DNA of 64,000 bases from Brevipalpus yothersi (Eukaryota > Arthropoda > Arachnida > Trombidiformes > Tenuipalpidae). A model generated the notes under the pieces. The model ran no database searches and was not told the origin of the DNA. It saw nothing but the letters and a program-made list of their open reading frames with translations. A program made the translations under genes and the position numbers. The stretch is taken from the NCBI GenBank assembly GCA_003956705.1, contig QZCP01000545.1:124001-188000 (forward strand), given 5' to 3'. Below are positions 11,087 to 21,926 of the stretch, in pieces (the stretch's first letter is position 1; the number at the start of each line of letters is the position of its first letter).

Positions 11087-11162
11087 GTAAGTCTGAAAGT
11101 AATTTCTATCCCATATCTCTATGTTACTAATTGCTCTTTTCTCTGTTGCCTGTGTTTGCTAG
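11087..11162 (+). other. 5'-UTR intron of RACK1
   Basis: A GTAAGT donor follows ttcaaaa, and the intron ends at tttgctag one base before the start codon. A good branch-point-like ttactaat lies at about 11124-11131. Length is 76 bp, in the size class of other introns here. Confidence 0.75.
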
Positions 11163-11163
11163 G

Positions 11164-12201
11164 ATGTCAGGTGAGGCTCCGATAGAGCTGGTGTTAAAAG
11201 GAACTCTAGAGGGTCACTCAGGATGGGTAACTCAAATTGCTACCAATAGCAGATCTCCGAATGTTATCCTCTCCTCTTCTCGTGATAAAACTTTGATTGT
11301 ATGGAAACTGACTAGGGAAGAGAGCCTTTTCGGTGTCCCACAGAAGCGGCTTCATGGACATGGCCATTTCATCACTGATGTCGTGCTTTCCATGGATGGT
11401 CAGTATGCTCTCTCAGGATCATGGGACAAGACCCTTCGTCTATGGGATTTGAGTGTCGGTAGAACTACCAGGCGATTCGAGGACCATACAAAAGATGTGT
11501 TGAGTGTTGCTTTCTCTCCTGACAACCGTCAAATTGTTAGTGGCTCTCGTGACAAGACCATCAAACTGTGGAACACCTTGGGTCAATGTAAATACACCAT
11601 TTCCGACGAGGGACATCAAGATTGGATATCTTGCGTTAGATTCTCCCCTAGTAACAATAATCCAATAATTGTTAGTTGTGGTTGGGATAGATATGTTAAG
11701 GTATGTTTCACTTTCCTCTGATGAGATCATTTTCAACATTCATCTCATTTCTCTTATATCTAGGTATGGAACTTGAGTAATTGCCGTCTCAAGAGTAATC
11801 ATATTGGACATACTGGTTATCTGAACACTGTCACCGTATCTCCTGATGGATCATTGTGCGCTTCTGGAGGAAAAGATTTCAAAGCTATGCTATGGGATTT
11901 GAATGAAGGCAAACATCTTTACACTCTTGATCATAATGATATTATCAATACATTGTGCTTCTCACCGAATCGATACTGGCTGTGTGTGGCAACAGGACCA
12001 ACGATTAAGATCTGGGATCTTGAAAGTAAGCAGCCTGTTGATGAGCTGAAGCCGGAAGTCATCTCACCCTCTGCTAAGAATAAGGCTCCTCAATGTTTAT
12101 CGCTGGCCTGGTCATCAGACGGCCAAACTCTGTTCGCTGGTTACACTGACAATTTGATAAGGGTATGGCAAGTTCAACAATCTGGCACTTATATGTCCTA
12201 A
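11164..12201 (+). CDS. RACK1: Receptor for activated C kinase 1 (RACK1), ribosomal WD40 protein
   Basis: Coding exons 11164..11700 and 11764..12201 join in frame to 324 residues (human 317). RACK1 is a seven-blade WD40 propeller bound to the 40S subunit near the mRNA exit, linking translation to kinase signalling. WD repeats are plain: LTLRLWDLS-type strands, SGSRDKTIKLWN, the highly conserved HIGHTGYLNTVTVSPDGS, GGKDFKAMLWDLNEGKHL, FSPNRYWLC and FAGYTDNLIRVWQV. The 63 bp intron (11701-11763, GTATGT...ATCTAG) falls exactly between codons at VK|VWN. The ATG comes one base after the 5'-UTR intron acceptor. An AATAAA signal lies at 12261-12266. The match is full-length with no sign of damage. 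Confidence 0.97.
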
Positions 12202-12258
12202 ATTCGCCTCGCTGACACAGAGTATTGTTGGTATTCAATTAAAAATATCCAATCAATT

Positions 12259-12462
12259 TCAATAAAACCGCCAAGATTTGATTAATTGATCGTTTTTCTG
12301 TCCCTCAAATTCCTTCCTAACTTGTGGCTTCAATTGTTGATAGCTGATAGCTGATCCCGAAAAAAACTCCAAACGAGCTTGTTGAGTCAAATTCTCTTCA
12401 ATCTTGGAATTGCTCACATTCCAATCTGCTCCGCTCGCCAGGATACATGGAGCTTCCACCAT
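12259..12462 (-). CDS. Possible small protein of unknown function, antisense to RACK1 3' end
   Basis: An ATG-initiated frame of 67 residues, closed by an in-frame stop directly before the ATG. It is polar and partly acidic at the start, with a basic C-terminal half (QLKPQVRKEF), no signal peptide or membrane segment and no cysteine motif; I do not recognise the family. Codon use looks like neighbouring genes and not like translated repeat. A splice-acceptor-like tttttcag occurs upstream on its strand, so a non-coding or short coding 5' exon is possible. Its 3' end overlaps the RACK1 polyadenylation signal. It could be a real micro-protein, a terminal exon, or chance. Confidence 0.3.
   Translation of the reverse strand: MVEAPCILASGADWNVSNSKIEENLTQQARLEFFSGSAISYQQLKPQVRKEFEGQKNDQLIKSWRFY
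12261..12266 (+). terminator. Polyadenylation signal of RACK1
   Basis: AATAAA 60 bp after the RACK1 stop codon on the same strand. Confidence 0.7.
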
Positions 12463-12998
12463 TCATTTGAGGCGATGAAAATTAATCTCATCTGAAAAAT
12501 GTGAGTCACTAGACGCTATGTGAGTGTTGTGATATGATATGATCCAAAAGCTGACTACTACCACTAGTTAAGTTAACCAGGACAACTCTTGAGACTAGAG
12601 TTTAGTCGAGAGATGTGACTCATTCCGTAAGAAAGGCTCTCGGATTGCATCATACAGAGGGCGTCCAAAAGCTCACACAAATTAGATTAGCTGAGCCAAT
12701 CAAATGAGTTTTTTTTTCTCTCTCTCTCTCTCTCACTCACTTTGCTTTCTTGATGGCATTTTAATCACGATGTTACCATTGGTGATCTCTTCTATCCTCC
12801 AGCTCATTTGTTATTAATCACTCTATCTTATCTTGGTCTTGAAAAGCTATTTTGTTGTGTTGATATTAACTTAGTGTTCTAAAGATTGTCACTATTACTC
12901 ATCCTTAGTGACTTGTTTCATCATCTTCGAAAAACGTTTTCTGGTGATTTCATCTCTCTCAATTCGTTTCCATTTTGGTGTCTTTCGATTCTCTGACG
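12463..12998. other. Promoter region of the Tudor/DEAD gene
   Basis: About 540 bp without supportable coding sequence. It contains a (TC)9 array at 12717-12734 after an oligo-T run. The 5' UTR and promoter of the downstream Tudor gene are expected in the last few hundred bases. Confidence 0.45.
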
Positions 12999-15900
12999 AT
13001 GAATATCCAGGAGAACGAATACGTTGGGGCTTCAGACAATGAATCGTGTGCTGATGACTCAGAATCTGAAATTTCTCGTGAAAAACAGCAAAGATATACT
13101 CGAAGACGTGAGTCATCAAATACTGTTTCTGGACGATCACATCTGAATGTCGATTATGATGATCCTCCAGAAGGATCTCAATCGAGTGGAACCCATTCTC
13201 TAGCAAGTAAGTACAAGAGATTCCGTTATTCTTCGAGCCAATTTAAGACTGAATATTTATCATTCAACATCTTTGACTAGAGGAGATGGATGCAAGAAAG
13301 AGACTACTTGATCAGACTTCTTCCTGAGTTCTTGAATCCTTCTATGTTGATCACTTGTAAAGTTTCTTAGTTAACTTCACGATACAGAACAGTTAGATTC
13401 TCAAAGATAGGAAAAAAATTTTTCCCTTACATTTGTCAGCCTTATAGTGATATCTTTGAATCAGAGCTTCCGGAGTCTTTCAAAGATTTCTATAAGTTGC
13501 AAAAGCAGCCTTTTTCACTGATATCTCGATTATTTTCTGTCCGATAGATATTCGTCTTTTACCGAAGCAAGCCATCTTTTATGGTGACCGAGTTCCACCT
13601 GCCACCGAAAAAGTGTCAAATATTCCAGGTTATGACTCCAGGTATCTTGCAAGGTTGGTTATAAAGAGGTATCACTTGCCCCTACCAGTCCAAGCCTACC
13701 TTTGGCCAGCTATATTTCGCGGTCGCTCGGTGAAATGTATCTCAGCAGCCAAAACTGGTAAAACCTTTTCGTATTTGATACCAGCTATGAGTGGAACACA
13801 ATTTTTATTACCTAAAGATCAGCTGGAATATGGAGATGAAGGTCCTCGAGTGGTTGTCATTTGTAGTTCTCGGAGAAAAGCCAATCAAGTGGCCATAATT
13901 GCCAACGATTTGAAAGAGAATCCTCGTCAACCGAGAGTAATTATTGCTGATTATGATGCTGAGAAGAAGGCAAAGGCAGATCTATACAATGGCTGTGAGC
14001 TTCTCATCGCTACTCCTGGACCTCTGAATCGCCTTATCCAAGATCATGCTGTGAACTTTGAGCACTGTAAGCTGCTCGTTTTTGATGATGCGGACAGATC
14101 GTTCGCTATTCATCGAGAAAACATTCAGAAGATTGTGGTTGCCTATTTACGAGGTTATCAGAAGAACTTGCCTAAGGAGAGTGAAGCTGGGGCTGCCCTG
14201 TGTGCTCCAATGTTGGTTCTGGCAGAGACATGTACGGAAGAAGTTCGTACATTCGATTTTATGGATGATCCAATTTCAATTTTCGGAGACTTTTTTGAAG
14301 CTGCCTTGGATCGACAGATGGAAATTGAAGCTATCTGCACCGAGAAGCGAGCTCAGGAGCTATTCGATCTGATTGGGAGGTTGATTCCCAAGCATGAAGG
14401 GAAGCCGCTGAACAGAATCGCCATCGCATGTTCCTCCAACGAAGATGCAGAGAAAATAGCAAAAAATTTAGAGGGCTTCGATATCCATCCTGTGAAGATT
14501 GATGGAACCGTTCCAGGCTTTGATTTACAGAACAAAACACATCAATCGCAAATGGACCCGAAAGCTATAACTATCATAATAGATGACCTGATAAAATCAA
14601 CTCCTCAGTTGAATTTCATCGAAAAGCTGATCCATTACACGACACCTGACTTATCTGAAGATCAGTTCCGATCGAGATTTATGCTTATGTCATCATGTAT
14701 CAAGAGTAAGATGGAAATTTCATCCTACTTTTTACTCGATTCTAGTGAGACCAAGAGGGCTCATCAAATATGCAAGACCCTCAGAAGATTGGAAAAGCCT
14801 GTTCCAGAATCAATTGCGAGCTTAGAGAAGTTGTATTCGCCTCCTCTGTGTGAAAATTTTACCCAATATGCATTTTGTCCTTATGAGAACTCTTTTTGTG
14901 CATATCGTCATCGGTTCAGAAAAAATGATTTGCCTGCTCCCGACCTGCCCACTGATGGTCAGTTGAAATTCCAAGTTTCCAGAATAATGAGCGCCAATCA
15001 TTTTTACATCATTCCTTTGGAATATAGAGACTCTGGAAGTGCTGATGGAAGTTGGAAAAAGTTTGATCGACAGTTGAAAGAAATCGAGGAAGCTCTTCGA
15101 CAATCGAGAGACTCAGCTAAACCTATCATACAACCACAAGTTCACTCCATCTATGGACTAGCAATTGGGGATAAGGTTCATCGAGTGCAAGTGAAATCTA
15201 TCGAGCCTCAAGAAAATGGAAATCAGTTCTACTCAATCCACTACATAGATGTGGGAAGTACCATCAAAGGTCCCTCATTCTATTTCTTTGAGCTTCCAGC
15301 AAGTTTAAAACAATATCCACCTCTTGCAACTCCTGCTTATCTAGTTGGTGTAAAGCCACAGGATAACGAAACGGATTGGAGTCGAAGAGCTACACAGTAT
15401 TTCGAGGAGAAACTTGGTGATTGCAATAATGCCGTTTGCTTAGCTTGGATAAGACTGCAGAAGAAGGGAATATTTTGGCTGGATAAGATGAGAGTTTATC
15501 AAGCATTCGGTCGCAGACTTCACCCCACCTTCTCACCATGGAGTGAGCTGATTGATAATGGACTTGCCGAAGACAATACTAAAACTTTTCCCAACTCTAA
15601 CACCAACATCGAAATGCTTCAAACTAGGTGGTCTGTTGCCCGACTATCCAAGAAGGCCGCTTATGCCTCAATCGATCGAGAGTCTATGAATTTCTACTTC
15701 CTCTCTTCCTTCCAAAGCTCAGACCTTTTCTATCTGCAGCCGAAGAAGAATATCAAGTTATTGAATTCGCTTGAGAAGGAACTTAAAAATGACCAAAAAG
15801 ATGGAAAATTGACTCCCATCAGACATTTCTTAGATGGATTGATTTGTGCCTGCTACTCTGAAAAATCTGAGACTTTAAATCGAATTCTCTTGCTACAGAC

Positions 15901-16729
15901 GAGCCCTTCAGAGGCTGATGTTGAGAGTGATTTTCAGGACAATGTGATTGCTTTCTTGTTGGACTATGGTGAAACTGAGTGGGTCAAGAAGACAAACTGT
16001 TTCATGATGAATGAACAATATATTACTCGCTTACCTTTTCAAGCAATCAAATGTAAACTGGCTGATTACAGAGTGTACATCGAACCTGATGATGTTTACG
16101 CTTATACTCGCCATGTTGGATCTGGCGAAAAGATGATCAATCATGATCTAGTGGTCAAATTCATCAAGAAAGAAGAGGAAATTTTCCATGTTCAAGTTTT
16201 CTTGAAAATTGATGACTCTAATAAGTGGCACAATATGGGTGAAGTATTGGGTCAAAATGGCTTTACATTTGATTCGATCGATATAAGTGAATTTTTAAGC
16301 CAGGAAAGTCCTTTCGAAATGGACTCAGTAGAAGACGAAAGAGGTCCTCGAGAGGAAGATCTCGATGACGATGATTCGGATCTAGAAGATTGGGAGAGAG
16401 CAGAGCGTCGATGCGCCAAGAACTTCCAAGATATTATTTGGGAGCGTTTTCTGGAGGCCAACAGCGAATTTCTACCACATGATTCCGTTCAATATGATCC
16501 AAGCAGTAGGCCACAACCCACCTCACGTAATGCTCGACTTAGAGAAGCCATTCGTAGACAGCCAATCTACCATGATGGTTCAGATTCTGACAACGAAGCT
16601 CCTTTGCCTCAAGACTCACCATCACCAATTGATCCGAGTTCTATTCTTCCTTACGATCCATCTGATGACTCCGATGGTGAATCGGATATCGATGGTTATG
16701 ACGATGCCGATTTGTTGGACGATGTATAA
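12999..16729 (+). CDS. Tudor domain protein with degenerate DEAD-box helicase (TDRD12/Yb-like)
   Basis: Exons 12999..13206 and 13548..16729 give 1129 residues; the 341 bp intron (GTAAGT...GATAG) splits an Asn codon. After an acidic/serine N-terminus (1-69) comes a DEAD-like ATPase domain: Q motif (PVQAYLWP), Walker A AAKTGKT (136-142), ATPGPL (about 224-229) and DDAD (249-252) in place of DEAD. Motif III reads AET instead of SAT. The second helicase lobe has no recognisable HRxGRxGR. A CCCH-type finger (CX8CX6CX3H) lies near 502-522, then two Tudor domains (about 590-720, IHYIDVGST; about 800-910, FLLDYGETEWV), then a very acidic tail. This order is closest to TDRD12/Drosophila Yb proteins of the piRNA pathway, which act in perinuclear germline granules. 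Family assignment is good; exact orthology and germline role are inferred. Confidence 0.85.
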
Positions 16730-17985
16730 ATTCAAATAATCTGGGAAAACACAACTGAGTTGACGCCAGAGTTTGTTTTCCTTTCTTGTTCCTTAAAAAT
16801 TCTTTTGAATATTTCATTAAACATAATAATGGTACACTTTTACTTTTCCCAGCAATTATTCGAATCACTATTTGGCGAAACTTACTCTCAACTCCTAATG
16901 AAGTATCTGTGGCTGGATTGCCTCCACTTCCATGACGAAATCCCGTTATTTTTACCCATGAAGGTAAATTAGCTCAAAGTGAGAAAAGAGAGAGAAGTTT
17001 CAACACATGCCAAAATTGATTCTCATCTAATGTTCTTGGCTGATTTAATCGAAATCTACCTGATGAATTGCATCAGCCAATCAGGGGAAAATTTAATCTG
17101 TAATAATTCATCAACCCATGATTCATTGAGGACAAAATGCAAACTGGGGTTGAACTTATTTATCTCCTGGAACTCTGTGATTGACTTGCTTTTTCATTTC
17201 TTTCGACCATAAAAATATTCCTCCGTTTGCAAGTCATTCAACTTTCTTGAGGAGATACTCTATGAGTTCAGAGGATGCTGAGATATTATCTCCTGATAGG
17301 AATGAATGCCTTGATTGCTCACAGTCTCAAGAGGGAAATGAATTTGTGGCTGATCACTTATTCGCTCAGTGGCTGCCCTCCTCTATGGACTGACGCAGCC
17401 AATTTTTCCCTCCATGTGAGATATCTTTGCCGGAAGTAATCAAGGCAATATTCAGTTACACTGAGCCATGATTCCGTGAATGAAAATTGCGAGACAAGCA
17501 TAAAAAACTTTAAGTCTTTTCAGTTTTTCTGATATTTTCGGTGTCATTGATGCTACACATCAAGTCCATGAATGCCAGTTCCATTCACACAGAAAAAGAA
17601 ATAAAGAAAGGAGGAGAGGAAGAGAGGGAAAGAAAGAGAGCTATTGCAAGGAGAGAGGGTAAAGAATGTGGAGTGATAAGAAATGCAGTATGATAGATAA
17701 GGTGAAAGTTTATCTGTAAAGCTCAGTTCACAAAGGAGTGATTCGAGGTTGAAAAACTCAACATATAATCATCTCAAGGAGACGATTGAAAAACAGATAT
17801 ATTTAGGATCGAAAAATTTTATTGGGGCAATTTGGTATCAAATTCGATGAGATTATAGAATAGGAAAGGAGAAAAGTTTAACAATAATGGAAACAAGAGG
17901 AAGGCGAAGAAATAATGTGAGAAACATCATGAATAATTTGGTGTGAGTGCATGTGAGTGCTTAGCTTACATATGTATAAATCGAT
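16730..17985. other. Spacer between the Tudor gene and CDK4/6
   Basis: Convergent 3' ends. An ATTAAA at about 16815 may end the Tudor transcript. Purine-rich sequence (GA/AG/GGA mix) runs at about 17587-17660. Small open frames at 16760-17393 have no recognisable domain and I do not call them genes. Confidence 0.45.
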
Positions 17986-19880
17986 TTAGTCAGATGATTC
18001 TCTCTGATTAACTTTGTTCTGCTTATTCGATCCTTCACGGAGAGTAGTGATATTCGATTGATTCGGTCGGTAGTGATTCTCATAACCATCATGATACATT
18101 GGAGGATAGAGTTGATATTCTTCGAAATAGAGATGCCCTAGTGCTTCCTTAGCAGTGATTCTTTGGAGAGGATTAAATCTCAACATGGCCTGTGAATAGA
18201 GAGGAGCGATCTTTTTATCTCAAATAATCAAAAAAAAGATGCGATGAACATAGAAATAATCAAAGTTAAAAGACTTGAGAAAGCATGAGAGATAGAGGGG
18301 AAAATGTCATTTCGATAAGTCATTTTGAAGGTGACAGTGAAAAAGAAAGATGAAGTTAGAAGAGAGAGATATGATAAAAAAAATAAAAAAGCCAGAGAGT
18401 GGATAGATAAAGAGGTGGGAGAGGGACCGAGTATCTCAGCGCATGAAAGTTTAAGTAAGTAAGGTAAGAAGGTGGAAAGAAGAGTGGGGAAGCTCGTCTC
18501 GTAATTTTACCTCTAGAAGATCCAATGCATCCGAAGACATCTCTGGAATTAATAAGTTTAGTGTGCTGCCCTTGTAGCCAGCGAACGTTTTACATGGCAA
18601 ATAAACTTCTTGAGGCCATTCAGCCTCCGTGGGTGAGCCTATTCCACCAAAAATTTTGGAAAGCTGATCCGTCTCTGAGCAGCCCATAAACAATACCTTA
18701 CGACGAAAGAGTTCAGCGAATATGCATCCACAGCTCCAGATGTCGACAGGGCTAGCGTAGCTAGCTTGAAGCAGTACCTCAGGAGCTCGATACCATAAAG
18801 TAACAACCACCGATGTGAGTGTGTGGGTCTCCGCATATACACGAGCGAGGCCAAAGTCAGCTAATTTGACGCGGCCACTGTTTGTCATCAAAATATTCTG
18901 AGGTTTCAAATCACGATGAACTATCATATTTGAATGCAGAAAGTCCACTCCACTCAAAATCTGGTACATAATGTCCTAATTTGGAAAGGATAGTGATAAA
19001 AAGAATGAATATTCTAGTCCTATCAGCCGATAGGATGGTGACTACGAGAGCTTGATCAAACTGCTCATCGGCATCAATCAGATAGAAGTGAGCTTAACAA
19101 CTTTACCTTAATTCGATCGGGTCCTAGACCTGGCTCTGGACATTTGTAAAGATATGCCCCGAGGTCTTGTTCTACATATTCGAATACAAGATATAAGGAT
19201 AGTTGTCTTTCTATTTCCAATCTTTTCCCATAGCAAATATCAAGCAATCTGGATGGCCATTCGGAGGCACACATGATGGGAATAGAGAGAAAAGGTATGA
19301 GTTTTCCGCTCATTTAGTGGATAAAAGAGGGAAAGAGAGAGAGAGAGAGAGAGAGCGAATAATTGAGTGTGAGAACAAAATACTAGTAACGAGAAAAGGA
19401 AAGCGAATGTGGGTGAAGCGGCTGGATGAGAGAGAGAGAGAGAGAGAGGGAAGAGGACAATGAAAGCATCTCGACAACTGATGAGGGAGAGATATCTTAA
19501 CAGTAACATTCAACAGTTACAGGGATGGCAACAAATAATTTGGAGGGAAATGATTGTGAATGATACATTGTCAGATTTATGTCGGAGTAGAGTACCTAGT
19601 GGATGTATGGGTAAAGAGTGGGACCAAGTTTAGAGGAACAAGAATTCGGGTCTTACCTGACCACATTGGGATGCTCGTGCATTTCAAGTTGTTTCAAAAG
19701 AGCGATCTCTCGAATAAGCCCTGAAGGCACTCCATCTTCCTCACGGAAGGCAACTTTAACTTTCTTAATGGCCACATTGTTACCCTCATTGTGTAGATCA
19801 CGAGCTTTGTAAACGGAACCAGAGACTCCTTGGCCGATCAGAGCGATCTCTTCATACTTTGACTGATCAATGTTGGACAT
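17986..19880 (-). CDS. CDK4: Cyclin-dependent kinase 4/6
   Basis: Four exons, complement(19657..19880), (19107..19248), (18511..18975) and (17986..18189), join in frame to 344 residues, with GT-AG introns of 408, 131 and 321 bp. CDK4/6 binds D-type cyclins and drives G1 progression. Visible are the ATP loop GQGVSGSVYKA (16-26), AIKKVKV with the ATP lysine, a PSTAIRE-like helix PSGLIRE, VEQDLGAYLYKCPEPG (a CDK4/6 signature), HRDLKPQN (142-149), DFG (162-164), the T-loop with Thr176 in LTSVVVTLWYRAPE, and FRRKVLF. Ser20 replaces the loop tyrosine that is inhibitory in other CDKs. A C-terminal tail of about 50 polar residues follows the kinase. It could also be named CDK6; the arthropod gene is ancestral to both. 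Divergent from TPI. Confidence 0.94.
19328..19450. repeat. (GA)n arrays in CDK4/6 intron 1
   Basis: Two purine arrays, (GA)n at about 19334-19355 and 19429-19448, lie on the plus strand inside the first intron of CDK4/6, so the pre-mRNA carries CU-rich runs that may serve as polypyrimidine-protein binding sites. Confidence 0.8.
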
Positions 19881-20315
19881 TTTTATAGAAGCTTATATAT
19901 ATTGACAGTATGAGAACGCTGTAAAAGATGAACACCAATACAGGCTGAACTTATCCACTTTCAAATCACTTTCTATTGTACAACAAACGACGATCGAGAG
20001 AATGAATGAGAGAAAGACTGATGAAACTTGGCGTTTTTGATCCAGTGTTTAAGTTTCCATAAGTAATCACATACACACACAAGCTCTCCTCTCCTTTCCT
20101 CTCTCAAATCAAATCGATGTTTGATAGGCAATTATCACCACATTAAAAGAGGAGAGAGGATGAAGGAGTAGATAAAAAAAACACACACACCAACAGAACC
20201 ACAACAGAAAGTTTAGAAACCAAACTGTTACTCGCTGCTTAAATGGCCGATATATTATTAAATGCTTTTGCCAAGAAGAAAGAGAAAAGAGAGAGAGCCG
20301 AGCTGTTCGAGGAAA

Positions 20316-20352
<37 letters not shown>

Positions 20353-20691
20353 AGTCTCTCTCTCTCCCTTTGTTGCTGCAAAAGTAAAGTTGCTCTCTCT
20401 CTCTCTTTCTATCTTCTCTTTCTTTACATAGTCCTAAGGAAAAAGAGAGAGAAAAACCATAGGCTACAGCTGCTACTCGACTTTCTAGTATACATACACA
20501 TACACAATAGTAACAACATTCTAGTGTAATAAGCTGAGCAACCTCTCTGTTTGCCGATCGACCTGATTGACTTTATTATCAAACACCGTTTCACGGATCT
20601 CATCTCATCTACTCTCATTGTTGTGTGTGTCTGTATGTGTTATTGTTATTGTTTTTGTTTGGTTATTGTGTGAGATCATTGATCAGCAATC
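19881..20691. promoter_or_regulatory. Shared upstream region of CDK4/6 and triosephosphate isomerase
   Basis: The two genes diverge across 811 bp that must hold both promoters. It contains (CT)n arrays at about 20319-20351 and 20355-20366 and more CT-rich sequence to 20430, typical of GAGA-factor-type promoters in arthropods. No TATA box is obvious. Confidence 0.5.
20319..20366. repeat. (CT)n arrays in the CDK4/TPI spacer
   Basis: CT runs of about 33 and 12 bp split by CGAGT, placed in the divergent promoter region. Confidence 0.93.
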
Positions 20692-21441
20692 ATGGGTCGA
20701 AAATTTTTTGTCGGTGGCAATTGGAAAATGAATGGCAGCAAAGACAGTATCAAAGAGCTTGTGGGTATCATTCAAGCGGGTCCTCTAGATTCATCGGTTG
20801 AAATTGTGTGTGGAGCTCCAAGCATTTATTTGGAATATACCAAAAACCTTTTTGCTAACAGCAATAACATTGGTGTTGCTGCACAAAATTGTTATAAAGT
20901 CAAGTCAGGAGCTTTTACCGGTGAAATAAGTCCAGCTATGCTGAAAGATATTGGAATCGAATGGGTCATTCTTGGACATTCGGAGCGACGAAATGTGTTC
21001 AACGAAAAGGATGAGCTGATTGCCGAAAAAGTTGGACATGCACTGGAAGAAGGATTAAAGGTTATCGTGTGTATTGGTGAATTATTGGAGGAACGCGAAG
21101 CTGGCAAGACAACGGCAGTCATATTTTCTCAAATGGAAGCTGCGGCTAAAAAAATTAACGATTGGACTCGAATTGTGATTGCATATGAACCGGTATGGGC
21201 GATTGGCACTGGCAAAACAGCAACACCAGCCCAAGCTCAAGAGGTTCACGCTGAATTGCGAAAATGGCTATCAGAGAAAGTTTCACCACAAGTCAGTGAG
21301 AGCACAAGAATCATTTATGGAGGCTCTGTTACCGCAGCTAATTGTAAAGAGCTAGCAAAAGAAGCGGACATTGATGGTTTCCTAGTTGGAGGTGCATCTC
21401 TCAAGAAGGATTTCGTTCAAATAATCAATGCTAATCAATAA
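20692..21441 (+). CDS. TPI: Triosephosphate isomerase
   Basis: One exon encodes 249 residues, exactly the usual animal length. The enzyme interconverts dihydroxyacetone phosphate and glyceraldehyde 3-phosphate in cytosolic glycolysis. The catalytic residues are all present: Lys12 in GGNWKMNG, His96 in ILGHSERR and Glu166 in AYEPVWAIGTG. The flexible phosphate-gripping loop (WAIGTGKTATPAQAQEVH) and the C-terminal phosphate site (IIYGGSVTAANC and GFLVGGASL) are intact. The start codon is the first ATG after a TG-rich leader. The gene is intronless, unlike most vertebrate and insect TPI genes, in line with the intron-poor neighbourhood. Confidence 0.98.
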   Translation: MGRKFFVGGNWKMNGSKDSIKELVGIIQAGPLDSSVEIVCGAPSIYLEYTKNLFANSNNIGVAAQNCYKVKSGAFTGEISPAMLKDIGIEWVILGHSERRNVFNEKDELIAEKVGHALEEGLKVIVCIGELLEEREAGKTTAVIFSQMEAAAKKINDWTRIVIAYEPVWAIGTGKTATPAQAQEVHAELRKWLSEKVSPQVSESTRIIYGGSVTAANCKELAKEADIDGFLVGGASLKKDFVQIINANQ

Positions 21442-21926
21442 TAACATACCAAAAAAATAAGGCTTTCACCCTATCATGTACTATCATTGTATGTGATCAA
21501 AACATGATCTTCTTCTTGAATGATTATTTTATTGGGATCTTAAAAATTTCTAGTTTTTTTTCTCTGCAAATTTTTTGTCACTTGAATGAATTCTCGGAAT
21601 TCCTCTCAACAAAATTCCTTCTCTTTCCAAAAAAATATTCAATGTTCAACATTGAACCCCCAGAAGATGGCGCTCACAATAGTGGCTCTAAAATTTTCGA
21701 GTATCCGATAGCAATATAATAAGTATCTAGTATCTTTAGTTTGCCGCCAAAAAGTCTGTTGTTCTGAGTTTTTGCTGTTGCTTTTAAAGGAACCTCTTTA
21801 AATGCCTTTTAATGCCTACCCATTGACCGAGTGTTTCTTACTTACTTCTTTCTCTATTGTCGTGATTGTTTTTCTCCGTTAATTTGATTAAATTTTGTTT
21901 TAATCTAGTGATTACTGTCATTCATT
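21442..21926. other. TPI 3' flank and MCM4 promoter region
   Basis: About 485 bp between tandem genes. An AATAAG-like signal just after the TPI stop may direct polyadenylation. TTTGCCGCCAAAA at about 21739-21751 resembles an E2F-type element (TTTSSCGC-like with GCC repeats), which would suit MCM4, but this is a weak match. Confidence 0.35.

Noticed and set aside
19203..19513. Open frames rich in Arg-Glu or Ser-Leu on both strands
   Set aside because: They are translations of the GA/CT repeats in CDK4/6 intron 1.
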